Of a stretch of 64,000 nucleotides of DNA, positions 1 to 8,993 are shown piece by piece. Source of the DNA: Geodermatophilaceae bacterium URHA0031 (lineage in GTDB: Bacteria; Actinomycetota; Actinomycetes; Mycobacteriales; Geodermatophilaceae); assembly GCA_000620205.1 (NCBI GenBank), contig JHVP01000002.1, positions 496,001 to 560,000 on the forward strand. The letters are read 5' to 3'. The stretch's first letter is position 1; each line of letters begins with the position of its first letter. The position numbers were made by a program, and so were the translations under genes. A model generated the notes under the pieces. The model made no database searches. It was not told the origin of the DNA and was given only the letters and a program-made list of their open reading frames with translations.

Positions 1-1917
1 GGCCGCGGTCCCGGTCACGGACCGTGGCGGATGGCCCTGACCGTCGCACCGTTCGCCGCACCCGCCGTCCTCGAGGTGGTCGCCTGGGACGACGGCGTGG
101 ACGTGAACCCGGTCCCCGGCCTGGTCGTCTGGGGCGTGCTGCTGGTGCTCACCACCATCCGCACCCGGCTGGTCGCCGTGGACGGCCAGCGCGCCTGGGC
201 GGTGGTCCGCTCCCAGGCCCGGCGCGCGGAGGCGCTGGCGGTCAACTCCTCGGACGCGGTCGCCGTCGTCGACGTCGACGGCCGGCTCACCGCCGACTCC
301 CCGTCGCTGGCCCGCTCCCTCGAGGTGCCGGCACCGGCGGGTGCCGAGCTGGCCGAGCTGGTGTCCCGCGCGGGCGGCGACGCGGACAGCACGCGGCTGC
401 TGCTGAGCCGCAGCGCGTCGCTGCCCGGCGTCCCGGTCGAGCTCGAGCTCGAGGGACGCCGGCCCGACGGGTCGGTCCGCTGGCTCGGCGGCCGCGCGGT
501 CAACCTGGCCACCGACCCCGACGTCGCCGGCACCGTCGTCAGCCTCACCGACGTCACCGCGCGCAAGCTGGCCGAGCGGGAGCTCGCGCACCAGGCGTTC
601 TACGACGGCCTGACCGGCCTGGCCAACCGCTCGCTGTTCCTCGACCACGCCGAGCAGGCGCTGCGCCGGGCCGGCCGGAGCGGCACCCCGCCGATCGTGC
701 TCTGCCTCGACCTCGACGGGTTCAAGGACGTCAACGACAGCATCGGCCACCTGGCCGGCGACGAGCTGCTGTGCACCGTCGCCGCGCGGCTGCGCGGCGT
801 CGTCCGGGCCTCCGACACCGTCGCGCGCCTCGGTGGCGACGAGTTCGTCGTCCTGCTCGACGACATCGCCGGCGGGCTCCCCGAGGCCGCCGACCTCGCC
901 CAGCGGCTGCTCGAGGCGATCTCCGAGCCGGTCGACCTGCAGGGGCACCGGGTGAGCGTGGCGGCCAGCATCGGCATCGTCGTCGCCGAGCCCGACGCCA
1001 CCCCGCTGTCGCTGTTCCGGGACGCCGACATCGCGATGTACCGCGCCAAGGCCGGCGGCCGCGCGCAGTGGGTCGTCTTCGACGCCGGCATGCGGACCGC
1101 CGCCCTGGAGCGGATCGAGCTCGAGCGGGACCTGGCCGCCGCGCTCCCCTCCGGGCAGCTGCGGCTGGTCTACCAGCCGGTCGTCGACCTGCAGACCGAG
1201 CGGGTCACCGGCTTTGAGGCCCTGCTGCGCTGGCAGCACCCGACCCTCGGCGCGGTCGGCCCCGACCGGTTCGTGCCGATCGCCGAGGACTCCGGCGAGA
1301 TCGTGCCGATCGGTCGCTGGGTGCTGGGCGAGGCCACCCGCACCGCCGCCCGGTGGCAGCGGGCCCACCCCGGCGCGCCGCTGACGATGGCGGTCAACGT
1401 CTCCGCCCGGCAGCTGACCGGCGGCGACCTGGTCCGCGACGTCGCCGAGGCGCTGTGCGTCAGCGGTCTGGCGCCGTCCTCGCTGGTCCTGGAGGTGACC
1501 GAGACCGCGCTGGTCACCGACCCGGACGCGGTCGCCGAGCGCCTGGCCGAGCTCCGCGGGCTCGGCGTCCGGCTGGCGCTGGACGACTTCGGGACCGGCT
1601 ACTCGTCGCTGAGCTACCTGCGCCAGTTCGACGTCGACGTGCTCAAGATCGACCGGTCGTTCGTGAGCCTGCTCGACGGCTCACCCGAGGACGGCGCCAT
1701 CGTGCACGGGCTGGTCCAGCTCGGCCGCACGCTGCGGCTGGAGGTCGTCGCCGAGGGCGTGGAGACCGCAGCGCAGCGCGACCGGCTGCGTGCCGAGCAC
1801 TGCGACCTGGCCCAGGGCTGGCTGTTCGCCAAGCCGCTGGAGGCCGACGAGGCCGAGCTGCTGCTGCTCGGCCGGTGCGGGCCGCCGGTGGCTCCCCGGA
1901 CGCTCGCTCAGAGCTGA
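1..1917 (+). CDS. GGDEF-EAL cyclic-di-GMP turnover protein, 5' partial
   Basis: Makes and/or degrades c-di-GMP. The frame is open from base 1 through an ATG at 31, so the N terminus lies outside the window. Counting from that ATG there is a hydrophobic stretch (about 28-42), a PAS-like segment (about 70-180), a GGDEF domain with intact GGDEF at about 268 and an RxxD inhibitory site (RASD) five residues before it, then an EAL domain starting near 385 with E-A-L at about 396. The EAL metal and catalytic positions all look intact: N in VNVSARQL, E in EVTE, DD in DDFGTGYSS, K in LKIDRSF, E in AEGVET, Q in QGWLFAKP. Both activities are therefore possible; sequence does not say which dominates. Its stop overlaps the converging menD stop by 10 bases. 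Confidence 0.92.
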   Translation, partial: GRGPGHGPWRMALTVAPFAAPAVLEVVAWDDGVDVNPVPGLVVWGVLLVLTTIRTRLVAVDGQRAWAVVRSQARRAEALAVNSSDAVAVVDVDGRLTADSPSLARSLEVPAPAGAELAELVSRAGGDADSTRLLLSRSASLPGVPVELELEGRRPDGSVRWLGGRAVNLATDPDVAGTVVSLTDVTARKLAERELAHQAFYDGLTGLANRSLFLDHAEQALRRAGRSGTPPIVLCLDLDGFKDVNDSIGHLAGDELLCTVAARLRGVVRASDTVARLGGDEFVVLLDDIAGGLPEAADLAQRLLEAISEPVDLQGHRVSVAASIGIVVAEPDATPLSLFRDADIAMYRAKAGGRAQWVVFDAGMRTAALERIELERDLAAALPSGQLRLVYQPVVDLQTERVTGFEALLRWQHPTLGAVGPDRFVPIAEDSGEIVPIGRWVLGEATRTAARWQRAHPGAPLTMAVNVSARQLTGGDLVRDVAEALCVSGLAPSSLVLEVTETALVTDPDAVAERLAELRGLGVRLALDDFGTGYSSLSYLRQFDVDVLKIDRSFVSLLDGSPEDGAIVHGLVQLGRTLRLEVVAEGVETAAQRDRLRAEHCDLAQGWLFAKPLEADEAELLLLGRCGPPVAPRTLAQS

Positions 1918-3662
1918 CGCAGCGCCGCCGCGGCGGCCGCACGCAGCCGCACCCCGAGCGCGGCCTCCGCCGCCGCATCGGTGCGGACGACGACCACCCG
2001 CGGCCCGCCGGCGCCCAGCGCGTCGACCAGCTGCCCGGGGTCGCCGACCGCCGTGGCCGCCCAGCCCAGCGAGCGGGCCACCGCCACCAGGTCCCGGCCG
2101 TGCGGGGTGCCGAACACCCGCCGGAACCCCGCGGCGTACTGCGGCTGCCCCGGCTCGAGCTGGGCGAAGATGCCACCCCCGTCGTTGTCCGGGACGACGA
2201 TCGTCAGGTCGGGCACCGTCTCACCCTCACCGGTCAGCAGGCCGGTGAGGTCGTGCAGGAACGTCAGGTCGCCCATCAGCGCGAAGGCCGGCCCTCCCCC
2301 GGCGCCCTGGTGCGCCAGCGCCGCGCCCACCGCGGTGGAGATCGTCCCGTCGATCCCGGCGACGCCGCGGTTGGCGAGCACGGTGAGCCCGGGCCGCGGC
2401 ACCGCGAACCGGTCGACGTCGCGGACCGGGGTGGAGGAGCCCAGCACCAGCAGCGCCCCGGCCGGCAGCGTGGCCACGAGGTCACGGGCCAGCCGGGCGG
2501 CGGTCAGGCCGCGGCCGGGGGCGTCGTCGAGCGCGGCGTCGACCGCCAGGCCCACCCGGGTCGCCGCGCCCGTCCAGGTCTCCGCCCAGGCCCGGTCCGG
2601 GCGGGCCGTCCCCTCCCGCACCGCGAGACCGGGGTCCAGGTGGGCGCTGCCGACGAGCGCGCTGCCGCGCCCCGGGTCGGCCCAGCGCGGCGTCGCGCTG
2701 TAGGTCTCCACCGGCACGGCCGGGTCGGCCAGCAGCGCCGAGACCGGCCGGGACAGCGTCGGCCGCCCGACGACGACGACCCGGTCGGGCCGCTGCTCGT
2801 CCACCCACTCCTGCGCGCCCAGCAGCAGCGCCGGCCCGCGCACCGCACCGGCCGCGCCCCACGCACCGCTGCTCGGTTCGGCCAGCACCGGCCAGCCGCG
2901 CTGGTCGGCGACGACGGCGGCCGCCCGGCCGACCGCCGACGGCGCGTCACCGGCGACCAGCAGGGTGCGGGCCGCGCCGTCGCCGGTCAGCGGCGCGGCG
3001 TACCGCGGCTCACCGGCGCCGGCTGCCGCGGTCCACGGTGCGCCGCCGGGGCGGCCGGCGAGGTCCCCCGACGGCGGGGCGGGTCGGGTGCCGGGGACGG
3101 AGTCGTCGGGCATCAACGGCTCGCGCAGCGCCAGGTTGAGGTGCACCGGCCCCGGGTCGCCGGACAGCTCGCCGCGGGCCAGCAGCAGCGCCCGGGCGAC
3201 CAGCGAGCGCCAGTACCTGTTCTGCGCCGCCTCGCGCCCCGGTTCGGGCACCCCGACGTCGGCGGCCCAGCGGACCGCGCGGCCGTAGAGCCCGGGCTGG
3301 TCGATCGTCTGGTTGGCCCCGGTGCCGCGGAGCTCCGGCGGCCGGTCGGCGGTCAGCGCCAGCAGCGGCACCCCGCTGGTGTCGGCCTCCAGCACCGCGG
3401 CGTGCAGGTGCGCGGTGGCCGTCCCGGAGGTGGTGAGCACCGGGACCGGCCGGCCGGAGGACTTCGCCAGCCCCAGGGCGAGGAACGCGGCGGTCCGCTC
3501 GTCGATGCGCACGTGCAGCCGCAGCAGCCCCGCCGCCTCGGCGTCGGCCAGCGCCAGCGCGACCGGCGCCGACCGGGAGCCCGGGGCGATCACGGCGTCG
3601 CTGACGCCGCCGCGCAGCAGCTCGTCGACGAGCACCCGGGCGAACGCGGTGGCGGGGTTCAC
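1908..3662 (-). CDS. menD: SEPHCHC synthase (menaquinone step MenD)
   Basis: Thiamine-diphosphate enzyme joining 2-oxoglutarate-derived succinic semialdehyde to isochorismate, first committed step of menaquinone synthesis. The 584-aa product has the family's usual length. Glu55 in IDERTAAF is the expected ThDP-activating glutamate; AYGSRS-type substrate residues appear as IAPGSRSAP near 25; the C-terminal ThDP/Mg motif begins GDLTFLHD and ends with PDNDGGGIF. The GTG at 3662 is chosen because it begins a typical MenD N terminus (VNPATAFARVLV) and overlaps the upstream menC stop as GTGA, giving translational coupling. Frames open further upstream but that part is antisense to nothing recognisable and is out of frame with menC. 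Confidence 0.95.
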   Translation of the reverse strand: MNPATAFARVLVDELLRGGVSDAVIAPGSRSAPVALALADAEAAGLLRLHVRIDERTAAFLALGLAKSSGRPVPVLTTSGTATAHLHAAVLEADTSGVPLLALTADRPPELRGTGANQTIDQPGLYGRAVRWAADVGVPEPGREAAQNRYWRSLVARALLLARGELSGDPGPVHLNLALREPLMPDDSVPGTRPAPPSGDLAGRPGGAPWTAAAGAGEPRYAAPLTGDGAARTLLVAGDAPSAVGRAAAVVADQRGWPVLAEPSSGAWGAAGAVRGPALLLGAQEWVDEQRPDRVVVVGRPTLSRPVSALLADPAVPVETYSATPRWADPGRGSALVGSAHLDPGLAVREGTARPDRAWAETWTGAATRVGLAVDAALDDAPGRGLTAARLARDLVATLPAGALLVLGSSTPVRDVDRFAVPRPGLTVLANRGVAGIDGTISTAVGAALAHQGAGGGPAFALMGDLTFLHDLTGLLTGEGETVPDLTIVVPDNDGGGIFAQLEPGQPQYAAGFRRVFGTPHGRDLVAVARSLGWAATAVGDPGQLVDALGAGGPRVVVVRTDAAAEAALGVRLRAAAAAALRQL

Positions 3663-4633
3663 GAGCCCAGCACCGCGGCCAGCCGCTCCCGCCAGCGGCG
3701 CTCGGTGCCCGCGTCGGCGACGGTCTCGGCCAGCCGGTCCGGGACCGGGCGGACCACCGGCAGCGCCCCGTCGAGCGGGAGCAGCGGCTCGCTGGTGACG
3801 TCGCCGGTGAACAGCGCGACCGTGCCCAGCCCGCAGGCGAAGGGCAGCTCCGGCAGCGCCGCGGCCAGCGCGACCCCGGCGGCGATGCCCACCGAGCTCT
3901 CCAGCGCGGAGGAGACGACGCACGGCAGGCCGTGCGCCTCGGCCACCTCGAGCGCAGCCCGGACACCGCCGAGCGGCTGCACCTTGAGGACGACGACGTC
4001 CGCGGCCTCGGCCAGCGCCACCCGGCGCGGGTCGACCGCCCGGCGCACGACCTCGTCGGCAGCGACCCGGACGTCGACCCGCCGGCGCAGCGCGGCCAGG
4101 TCCTCGATCGTCGGGCACGGTTGCTCGGCGTACTCCAGCCCGAACCGGTCCAGCTCGCGGAGCCGGGTCACCGCGGTGTCGACGTCCCAGGCCGCGTTGG
4201 CGTCGACCCGGACGGCGCCGGTGGGGCCGAGCGCGTCCCGGACGGCCTCGACCCGGGCGACGTCCTCGGCCGGGGACTGCCCCGGCTCGGCGACCTTGAC
4301 CTTCGCCGTCCGGCAGCCGGAGGCGAGGACGATCTCGTGCGCCCGCTCCGGCCCGACCGCCGGCACGGTGACGTTCACCGGGACGCTGTTGCGGACCGGG
4401 TCCGGCCAGCCGAGCACGGCGGCCTCGTGGGCGGACGCCCACCAGCGACGGCTCTCCGCGACGTCGTAGTCCCAGAACGGGGAGAACTCCCCCCAGCCGG
4501 CCGGCCCGTGCACCAGCACGCCGTCGCGCACGTCGATGCCGCGGAACCGGGTGCGCATCGGCACCGACCAGACGTGCGCCTCCAGCGACGCCGGGGCCCC
4601 GCCCGGAGCGTCGGCAGCGGGAGCGGCGGGCAT
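3659..4633 (-). CDS. menC: o-succinylbenzoate synthase
   Basis: Enolase-superfamily dehydratase forming o-succinylbenzoate in menaquinone synthesis. The 324-aa protein shows the K-x-K general acid/base motif in TAKVKVAE, metal ligands D in RVDANAAWD, E in AEQP and D in ADEV, and the second catalytic lysine in VLKVQPLGG. Start ATG 4633 has no Shine-Dalgarno; a TAGGCT -10 box on the minus strand (4646-4641) ends exactly seven bases before it, so the transcript is probably leaderless. First gene of a menC-menD pair, divergent from a phosphatidyltransferase-like gene. Confidence 0.93.
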   Translation of the reverse strand: MPAAPAADAPGGAPASLEAHVWSVPMRTRFRGIDVRDGVLVHGPAGWGEFSPFWDYDVAESRRWWASAHEAAVLGWPDPVRNSVPVNVTVPAVGPERAHEIVLASGCRTAKVKVAEPGQSPAEDVARVEAVRDALGPTGAVRVDANAAWDVDTAVTRLRELDRFGLEYAEQPCPTIEDLAALRRRVDVRVAADEVVRRAVDPRRVALAEAADVVVLKVQPLGGVRAALEVAEAHGLPCVVSSALESSVGIAAGVALAAALPELPFACGLGTVALFTGDVTSEPLLPLDGALPVVRPVPDRLAETVADAGTERRWRERLAAVLGS

Positions 4634-4732
4634 GGATGACAGCCTAGGCGCGCCGCTCCGCAGCACTCGGGGCACGATCCTGACGTGCAGCGCGGCGCCG
4701 TCCCGACGAACGACGAACCCCCGGAGGTCAGC

Positions 4733-5425
4733 GTGGCCCGCTCGACGGCACCGCGACCCGCCGCCGACCTGAGCCCACGCCGACCCGGGCTGCCGGCGCG
4801 CTGCGGCGTGCGCGGCTGCGCGTGCGAGGACCCCCGGCAGCTCCGCAACGCCGCGAACCTGGTGACGGTCATCCGCACGGTGGCCTCGCTGGCGCTGGTG
4901 ACGACCGCGGCGGTCCAGCACTCCTGGCCGTGGTTGCTCGCCGGCTACCTGACCTACTGGATCGGTGACTCCGCCGACGGCAACATCGCCCGCTGGCAGC
5001 ACCAGGAGACCCGCTTCGGCGCCGTCTTCGACGTGGTCTGCGACCGGATCAACTGCGTCAGCTGCGCGCTGGTGTTCCTGCAGTTCGTCGACGCACCCTG
5101 GCCGATCGGGGTGTTCCTGTTCCAGTTCGTGGTCGTCGACCTGCCGCTCACCCTGCTGCCGATGCGCTGGCCGGTGCTCTCGCCGAACTACTTCCACCTG
5201 ATCGACCCGCTCGCCTACACGCTCAACTGGCACGTGGTCGCCAAGGTCACCAACACCACGCTGCTCATCACCCTGCTGGTGGTGCTGCCCGACCACCAGT
5301 GGGTGGCCCTGGTCGCCGCCACGACCGTGCTGATGATCAAGATCTGGTCGCTGGGGCGGGTGCTCCGGCTGACGACGCCGAAGGACCTCCCGCACGTGCC
5401 GCAGGGCATGCCCGCCCGTGCCTGA
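4733..5425 (+). CDS. CDP-alcohol phosphatidyltransferase family membrane protein
   Basis: Transfers a phospho-alcohol group from a CDP-linked donor, normally in phospholipid synthesis; the acceptor cannot be told from sequence. The full family signature D-x2-DG-x2-AR-x8-G-x3-D-x3-D is present (starts GDSADGNIAR, ends VFDVVCDR). About five membrane segments follow. I start at GTG 4733, five bases after GGAGG (4723-4727); an in-frame GTG at 4685 would add 16 residues but lacks an RBS. An unusual Cys-rich patch (CGVRGCAC) precedes the first helix. It is not an obvious PgsA or PssA, so a specialised role is possible. Confidence 0.85.
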   Translation: MARSTAPRPAADLSPRRPGLPARCGVRGCACEDPRQLRNAANLVTVIRTVASLALVTTAAVQHSWPWLLAGYLTYWIGDSADGNIARWQHQETRFGAVFDVVCDRINCVSCALVFLQFVDAPWPIGVFLFQFVVVDLPLTLLPMRWPVLSPNYFHLIDPLAYTLNWHVVAKVTNTTLLITLLVVLPDHQWVALVAATTVLMIKIWSLGRVLRLTTPKDLPHVPQGMPARA

Positions 5426-5466
5426 CCCCCGTGCCTGACGCCCGTGCCTGACTCCCGTGCCTGATG
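5415..5466. repeat. Four 13-bp tandem repeats across a gene junction
   Basis: The unit CCCGTGCCTGACN occurs four times with exact 13-base period. Every copy carries a GTG and, one base out of phase, a TGA. Copy 1 supplies the stop of the phosphatidyltransferase gene and copy 4 the GTG start of the next gene, so the array is the whole intergenic space. Confidence 0.9.
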
Positions 5467-6017
5467 CCGCGACCATCGGCCTGGTCGCCCTGGGCCTGGT
5501 CGTCGGCGCGGTCTCGGCGGTCACGCCGTTCCTCCCGGTCGAGGCCTACGTCATCGGGCTGGCCGTCACGCACTCCCCCGGCGTCGCCGTCGCCGGCGCG
5601 GTCGCCGCAGCGGTCGGGCAGACGGTCGGCAAGGTGCTGCTGTTCACCACCGCCCGGGGCGCGGCCAGCTCGCGGTGGCTGGAACGGCTCCGCGAGCGGG
5701 GCGCCAAGGAGGCCGCCGAGATCACCGCCGCCGAGGAGGCCGGTGCGGAGCCGCCGGGCGGCCCGGTCAAGCGGGCGCTGCGGCCGGTGGGCCGCTGGCT
5801 CAAGCGGGTCAACGCCGCCTGCATCGCGCTGCTGTCCGGCCGCTGGGGCCCCGGCGTCGTGCTGCTCAGCGGGGCGGTGGGGATCCCGCCGCTGCTGGCC
5901 ATCGCCTTCTACGCCGGGACGTCGAAGATGACCCTCCGCGCCTTCATCGCCGCCTGCCTGCTGGGCCGCACGATCCGCTTCGTCCTCCTCGCGCTGGTGC
6001 CCGACCTGCTCCCGTGA
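5457..6017 (+). CDS. Small VTT/DedA-like (SNARE-associated) membrane protein
   Basis: A 186-aa membrane protein with hydrophobic stretches near 8-25, 40-60, 115-135 and 150-180 and a charged cytoplasmic loop in the middle. The pattern, with G-x-x-P-rich segments after helix one (TPFLPVEAYVIGL) and near the end (GAVGIPPLLAIAFYAG), fits small VTT/DedA-like proteins thought to act in lipid scrambling or membrane homeostasis. The GTG start is the fourth unit of a 13-bp repeat and has no clear RBS; translation is probably coupled to the gene before it, 31 bases upstream. Function is by family resemblance only. Confidence 0.7.
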   Translation: MPDAATIGLVALGLVVGAVSAVTPFLPVEAYVIGLAVTHSPGVAVAGAVAAAVGQTVGKVLLFTTARGAASSRWLERLRERGAKEAAEITAAEEAGAEPPGGPVKRALRPVGRWLKRVNAACIALLSGRWGPGVVLLSGAVGIPPLLAIAFYAGTSKMTLRAFIAACLLGRTIRFVLLALVPDLLP

Positions 6018-6054
6018 GCGGTGCCCCGCGGGCCGCGACGTAGCCTGGCTCCTC

Positions 6055-7212
6055 GTGGCCCGGCCGTTGACCCTCCTGCCCGCGCCGCCCCCCGAGGACG
6101 CCGCGGCGGTGCTGGCCACCGTCTGGCCCGCGCTGCGCCGCGCGCTGGACGGCGCCGCCCCGCTCGCCGTGCTGCCGGCCGAGGCAGGCCCCGCGCGGGC
6201 CGCGCGTGCGGTGCTGCGCCCCGACGAGCCGCTCGAGCCGGGGACGGACCTGGTGGTGGTCACCTCCGGCTCCACCGGCGGCGGGCCGGCAGGTGGGGGC
6301 AGGGGCGTGCTGCTGTCCGCGGCCGCGCTGCGCGCCTCCGCCACCGCCACGCTGACCCGGCTCGGCGGCCCGGGCAGCTGGCTGCTGGCGCTGCCCACCT
6401 CGGCCGTCGGCGGGCTGCAGGTGCTCGTGCGCAGCGCGCTGGCCGACCGCGAGCCCGCCGTCCTGTCCCGCGGGGAGCCGCTGGCCGAGGCCCTGACCCG
6501 GCTCCCCGCCGGCGACCGCCGGTACACCGCGCTGGTACCCACCCAGCTGCGCCGGTACCTGGCCGACGAGCCCGAGGCGCTCGCCTGCTTCGACGGGATC
6601 GTGGTCGGCGGGGCCGCCACGGACCCGGCGCTGCTCGACCGCGCCCGCGCCGCGGGGGTCCGGCTGCACACCTCGTACGGGATGAGCGAGACCGCCGGGG
6701 GCTGCGTCTACGACGGCGTGCCGCTGGACGGCGTCGGCGTGCGGGTGGCCGAGGGCGTCGAGCTGACCGGGCCGGTGCTCGCGCACGGCTACCGGCTGGA
6801 CCCGGTGGGGACCGCGGACGCCTTCGCGGACGGCTGGTTCCGGACCCGCGACGCCGGGTCGCTGGCCGCCGACGGCACGCTGACCGTGCACGGCCGGCTG
6901 GACGACGTGGTGATCAGCGGTGGGGTCAACGTCTCCCCGCAGGCCGTGGAGGCCGCGCTGCGCGAGCACCCGTCGGTCGCCGACGCCGTCGTCAACGGAC
7001 GGCCCGACCCGGAGTGGGGCCAGCGGGTCGTGGCCGCGGTCGTCCCCGCCGCCGGCGCCGTCCCGGAGCTGGCCGAGCTGCGCCCGTGGGTCGCCGCCCG
7101 GCTCGGTGCCGCCGCCGCCCCGCGCGAGCTGCACCTGGTCGACGCCGTCCCCACCCTGCACACCGGCAAGCCGGACCGGCGCGCCGTCCTCCGCACGCTG
7201 GGAGAGAACTAG
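6055..7212 (+). CDS. menE: o-succinylbenzoate-CoA ligase
   Basis: Adenylate-forming ligase that activates o-succinylbenzoate with CoA. The 385-aa product is shorter than Bacillus MenE but typical for actinobacteria. AMP-binding motifs: TSGSTG (about 75), TSYGMSETAGG (about 205), DGWFRTRDAG (about 260), GRLDDVVISGG (about 283) and the catalytic lysine in HTGKPDRR near the C terminus. The GTG start lies eight bases after a TAGCCT -10-like box (6041-6046), so the message may be leaderless. The stop TAG shares one base with the menA start. Confidence 0.93.
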   Translation: MARPLTLLPAPPPEDAAAVLATVWPALRRALDGAAPLAVLPAEAGPARAARAVLRPDEPLEPGTDLVVVTSGSTGGGPAGGGRGVLLSAAALRASATATLTRLGGPGSWLLALPTSAVGGLQVLVRSALADREPAVLSRGEPLAEALTRLPAGDRRYTALVPTQLRRYLADEPEALACFDGIVVGGAATDPALLDRARAAGVRLHTSYGMSETAGGCVYDGVPLDGVGVRVAEGVELTGPVLAHGYRLDPVGTADAFADGWFRTRDAGSLAADGTLTVHGRLDDVVISGGVNVSPQAVEAALREHPSVADAVVNGRPDPEWGQRVVAAVVPAAGAVPELAELRPWVAARLGAAAAPRELHLVDAVPTLHTGKPDRRAVLRTLGEN

Positions 7213-8081
7213 TGGCCACCCCCGCCCAGTGGCTGGAGGGCGCCCGCCCCCGGACCCTGCCGGCCGCGCTCGCGCCGGTGTTCGTCGGCACCGGCGTCGC
7301 CGCCGCGCTCGACGGCTTCCGGCTGGGTCCCGCGCTGCTCGCGCTGCTGGTCGCCCTCGCCCTGCAGGTGGCGGTGAACTACGCCAACGACTACTCCGAC
7401 GGCAGGCGCGGCACCGACGCCGACCGGGTCGGGCCGATGCGGCTGGTCGGCTCCGGTGCGGCGACCCCGCGGCAGGTGCTGGTCGCGGCCGGGGTGGCCT
7501 TCGCCGTCGCCGCGGTCGCCGGCCTCGCGCTGGCGGCGGTCTCCAGCTGGTGGCTGGTCGCGGTCGGCGCGGTGAGCATCGTCGCGGCCTGGACCTACAC
7601 CGGCGGCCCCATCCCCTACGGGTACCGGGCGCTCGGCGAGGTCTTCGTGTTCGTGTTCTTCGGCCTGGTCGCCGTCGTGGGGACGGCGTTCGGCCAGACC
7701 GAGTCGCTGGACGGGCTCGCGTTCGCCGCCGCCGTCCCGATCGGGCTCTGCTCGGTGGCGCTGCTGGTGGTCAACAACCTGCGGGACGTGCACGGTGACG
7801 CCGCCGTCGGCAAGCGGACCCTGGCGGTGCTGCTCGGGGAGAGCCGCACCCGGGTGGCCTACACCGGGCTGCTGGTGGTCGCGTTCGGGGTGGTCGTGGC
7901 GATCGGCGTCACCCGGCCGTGGGCGCTGCTCGGGCTGCTGGCCGCACCGCTGGCGGTGCCGCCGGTGCGCACCGTGCTCGGCGGGGGGCGCGGGCCGGTG
8001 CTGATCGGTGCCCTCAAGGGCACCGGTCAGCTCACCCTGGCCACCGGCGTCCTGCTCGGCACCGGCCTCGCACTGAGCTGA
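7212..8081 (+). CDS. menA: 1,4-dihydroxy-2-naphthoate polyprenyltransferase
   Basis: UbiA-family membrane enzyme that attaches the isoprenoid tail to 1,4-dihydroxy-2-naphthoate, giving demethylmenaquinone. The 289-aa protein has eight or nine hydrophobic segments and both Asp-rich Mg/diphosphate motifs: NYANDYSDGRRGTD (about 57-70) and NNLRDVHGD (about 190). GTG 7212 is chosen over the long upstream frame because it begins a typical MenA N terminus (EGARPRTLPAALAPV), follows GGAGAG at 7201-7206 and overlaps the menE stop. Confidence 0.94.
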   Translation: MATPAQWLEGARPRTLPAALAPVFVGTGVAAALDGFRLGPALLALLVALALQVAVNYANDYSDGRRGTDADRVGPMRLVGSGAATPRQVLVAAGVAFAVAAVAGLALAAVSSWWLVAVGAVSIVAAWTYTGGPIPYGYRALGEVFVFVFFGLVAVVGTAFGQTESLDGLAFAAAVPIGLCSVALLVVNNLRDVHGDAAVGKRTLAVLLGESRTRVAYTGLLVVAFGVVVAIGVTRPWALLGLLAAPLAVPPVRTVLGGGRGPVLIGALKGTGQLTLATGVLLGTGLALS

Positions 8082-8096
8082 CGGCCGGCGGCGCCC

Positions 8097-8432
8097 TCAG
8101 TTGCCGGCGTCGCCCTCGGTGCCGCGGAGCTCGGCGCGCAGCGCCTCCTTGCGCTCGCTGCGGGCCACCAGCGCGCCGGTGAGCCGCTGGCGCACCGGGC
8201 TGAGCACCAGGAAGGACACCGGCATCGCCAGCAGCACGCCGAACAGGAAGCCGGGGGTGCCCGGCAGGCCGAGCGCCCACAGGGCGGCGATCAGGGCGGC
8301 GGCGATGGCCAGCCGGCCGAGGGTGTAGAGCAGGAACCACTGGGCCAGCGGCGGCGCGGGCGCCGTGCCCGCGGGCGCCCCGGTCTCCCCGGTGGCTCCG
8401 GTGTGCTCGGTGGCTCCGGTCTGGTCAGCCAC
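8097..8432 (-). CDS. DUF4229 membrane protein
   Basis: A 111-aa protein with a Thr/Ala/Gly-rich N-terminal tail, two transmembrane helices (about 38-55 and 60-80) and a charged C terminus, matching the actinobacterial DUF4229 family commonly found beside menA. No biochemical role is known to me. Its GTG start overlaps the end of the Lrp-type gene by eight bases, so the two are probably co-transcribed. Confidence 0.75.
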   Translation of the reverse strand: MADQTGATEHTGATGETGAPAGTAPAPPLAQWFLLYTLGRLAIAAALIAALWALGLPGTPGFLFGVLLAMPVSFLVLSPVRQRLTGALVARSERKEALRAELRGTEGDAGN

Positions 8433-8967
8433 GACGGCCCTCCCACTTGGTCGACAGCACGACGGTCGTCCGGGTGCGAGCGACGCCCCGGACCCGGTTC
8501 AACGCGCTGATGGTGTCCTCGAGTGCCCGGATGTCCGGGACCCGGACCTTGAGCACGTAGCCCTCGCTCCCGGCCACCCGCCAACAGTCCTCCACGGAGG
8601 GCAGCGCGGCCAGCGCCTCCTCCAGCCCGGTGTCGTCGACCTGGTCGCTCTCGATGACACCGACCAGGGCGGTGACGCCCAGGCCCACCGCGGCGGGGTC
8701 CACGACGGCCCGGTAGCCGGTGATGACCCCGGCGGCCTCCAGCTTGCCGACCCGCTCGTGCACCGAGGGCGCCGACAACCCGACCTGGCGGGCCAGCTCG
8801 GCGTAGCTCGCCCGCCCGTTGGCCCGCAGCAGGCTGATCAGCTGCTCGTCCACCGCGTCGATGACGCCCCTCCGGTCCTCGTCTGCGCCCCGGACCCCGT
8901 CCGGCGGGGGCTGCTGCGCGTCTGTGGTGAGACATCCCCGCGTCCGAGTATCGCCGCGGTCGTACAT
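8425..8967 (-). CDS. Lrp/AsnC-family transcriptional regulator
   Basis: Amino-acid-responsive DNA-binding regulator. A non-conserved 35-residue N-terminal stretch precedes a winged helix-turn-helix (about 40-95, DEQLISLLRANGRASYAELA then VGLSAPSVHERVGKLE) and a C-terminal RAM-type ligand/oligomerisation domain (about 100-175). The ATG at 8967 is the only good start upstream of the HTH; a shorter form from GTG at DAVDEQL would truncate the domain. It diverges from a small membrane-protein gene, starting only 26 bases away, so it may regulate that gene as well as itself. Effector unknown. Confidence 0.85.
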   Translation of the reverse strand: MYDRGDTRTRGCLTTDAQQPPPDGVRGADEDRRGVIDAVDEQLISLLRANGRASYAELARQVGLSAPSVHERVGKLEAAGVITGYRAVVDPAAVGLGVTALVGVIESDQVDDTGLEEALAALPSVEDCWRVAGSEGYVLKVRVPDIRALEDTISALNRVRGVARTRTTVVLSTKWEGRRG

Positions 8968-8993
8968 TGGGGGGCGACAAGGGGGGTGGCCTG

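Noticed and set aside
1353-4469. Very long plus-strand open frame across menD and menC
   Set aside because: Arg/Pro/Ala-rich shadow typical of high-GC antisense frames, with no motifs; menD and menC on the other strand are unmistakable.
5415-5466. CRISPR array
   Set aside because: Thirteen-base direct units with no spacers and no cas genes.
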